Shown piece after piece: positions 5,371 through 5,755 of a stretch of DNA of 5,755 nucleotides. A model generated the notes under the pieces. That model worked only from the letters and a program-made list of their open reading frames with translations. It searched no databases and was not told the DNA's origin. The DNA lies in NCBI GenBank assembly GCA_021166815.1, contig JAJPEO010000316.1, positions 1 to 5,755 on the forward strand, read 5' to 3'. Position numbers and translations under genes: made by a program. The stretch comes from Nocardioides sp. (GTDB lineage: Bacteria; Actinomycetota; Actinomycetes; Propionibacteriales; Nocardioidaceae). Every line of letters starts with the position of its first letter. Position 1 is the first letter of the stretch.

Positions 5371-5755
5371 GTGTCGACGATCCTCATCACCGGCGCCTCC
5401 AGCGGCCTCGGCGCCGAGATGGCCCGCCAGTTCGCCGCTCTGGGCCACGACTTGGCGCTGTGCGCGCGGCGCACCGAGCGACTCGAGGAGCTGAGGGCCG
5501 AGATCGAGGCGGCCCACCCCGCGGTGCGCGTCGCGGTGAAGGCCCTCGACGTCAACGACCACGACGCCGTCTTCAGGGTCTTCCACGAGTTCGACGACGA
5601 GCTGGGGGGCCTGGACCGCGTGATCGTCAACGCCGGCCTCGGGAAGGGCCAGCCCCTGGGCACCGGCCGGTTCGACGCCAACCTCGAGACGGCGCAGACC
5701 AACTTCATCGGCGCCCTCGCCCAGACCGAGGCCGCCGCCGAGGTGTTCCGGGCCC
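5371..5755 (+). CDS. Second short-chain dehydrogenase/reductase, NADP(H)-type (3' truncated)
   Basis: The first 128 residues of an SDR that continues beyond the right edge. The GTG at 5371 opens directly into the first Rossmann strand (MSTILITGASSGLGAEMARQF), with glycine motif TGASSGLG at 7-14. The second strand ends CARRTERL; the Arg pair (33-34) is typical of NADP(H) binders. LDV (59-61) contacts the adenine side, and VNAG (86-89) replaces the usual NNAG. The Ser, Tyr and Lys catalytic residues lie outside the window. The stretch VNAGLGKGQPLGTG resembles a recognisable bacterial SDR subfamily of unknown substrate. It starts 8 bp after the phosphatase-like gene, so it is very probably the fifth gene of the operon. 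It differs from the first SDR in predicted cofactor and in sequence, so it is not a recent duplicate. It may perform a separate redox step in the same pathway. Confidence 0.9.
   Translation, partial: MSTILITGASSGLGAEMARQFAALGHDLALCARRTERLEELRAEIEAAHPAVRVAVKALDVNDHDAVFRVFHEFDDELGGLDRVIVNAGLGKGQPLGTGRFDANLETAQTNFIGALAQTEAAAEVFRA

Overview
The window is very GC-rich, with strong G/C third-position bias, tightly packed genes and short 4-bp overlaps. Together with a TetR-controlled lipid-type operon and a secreted MXAN_6640-type metalloprotease, this points to a high-GC actinobacterium. A Nocardioides-like organism is my best guess from protein style only. No RNA genes, mobile elements, CRISPR arrays or large repeats are visible, and no stretch longer than about 30 bp lies outside a gene.

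Layout: (1) 1-947 (+) is the 3' part of a secreted zinc-metalloprotease-like gene whose start lies off the left edge. (2) 922-1557 (-) is a TetR-family repressor whose 3' end overlaps the protease gene tail to tail by 26 bp. (3) A 28-bp divergent gap follows. In and beside it lie a perfect 7-1-7 palindrome (TTGAGCA-T-TGCTCAA, 1550-1564) and a plausible promoter (TTGAGC, 17-bp spacer, TAGGGT, then 7 nt to an ATG), so the putative operator covers the -35 box. (4) From 1586 a rightward operon runs to the window end: ACAD10/11-like acyl-CoA dehydrogenase, short-chain dehydrogenase (SDR), aminoglycoside-phosphotransferase (APH)-fold kinase, histidine-phosphatase-fold protein, then a second SDR cut by the right edge. 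The first four genes overlap at GTGA/ATGA junctions and the fifth follows after 8 bp.

Working model: the dehydrogenase and kinase correspond to the two domains fused in animal ACAD11. With an SDR they parallel the LvaC/LvaA/LvaD set of the Pseudomonas levulinate pathway. There, a 4-oxoacyl-CoA is reduced to a 4-hydroxyacyl-CoA, phosphorylated on the hydroxyl, and converted by the unusual dehydrogenase with loss of phosphate so that it can enter beta-oxidation. The operon may therefore handle 4-hydroxy or 4-oxo acids under control of the TetR protein. The co-encoded phosphatase-fold protein lacks the usual second active-site histidine and has no assigned role in that pathway. It is the most open question here. 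The substrate and the phosphorylation step are inferred from family resemblance and gene order; they are not proven by the sequence.
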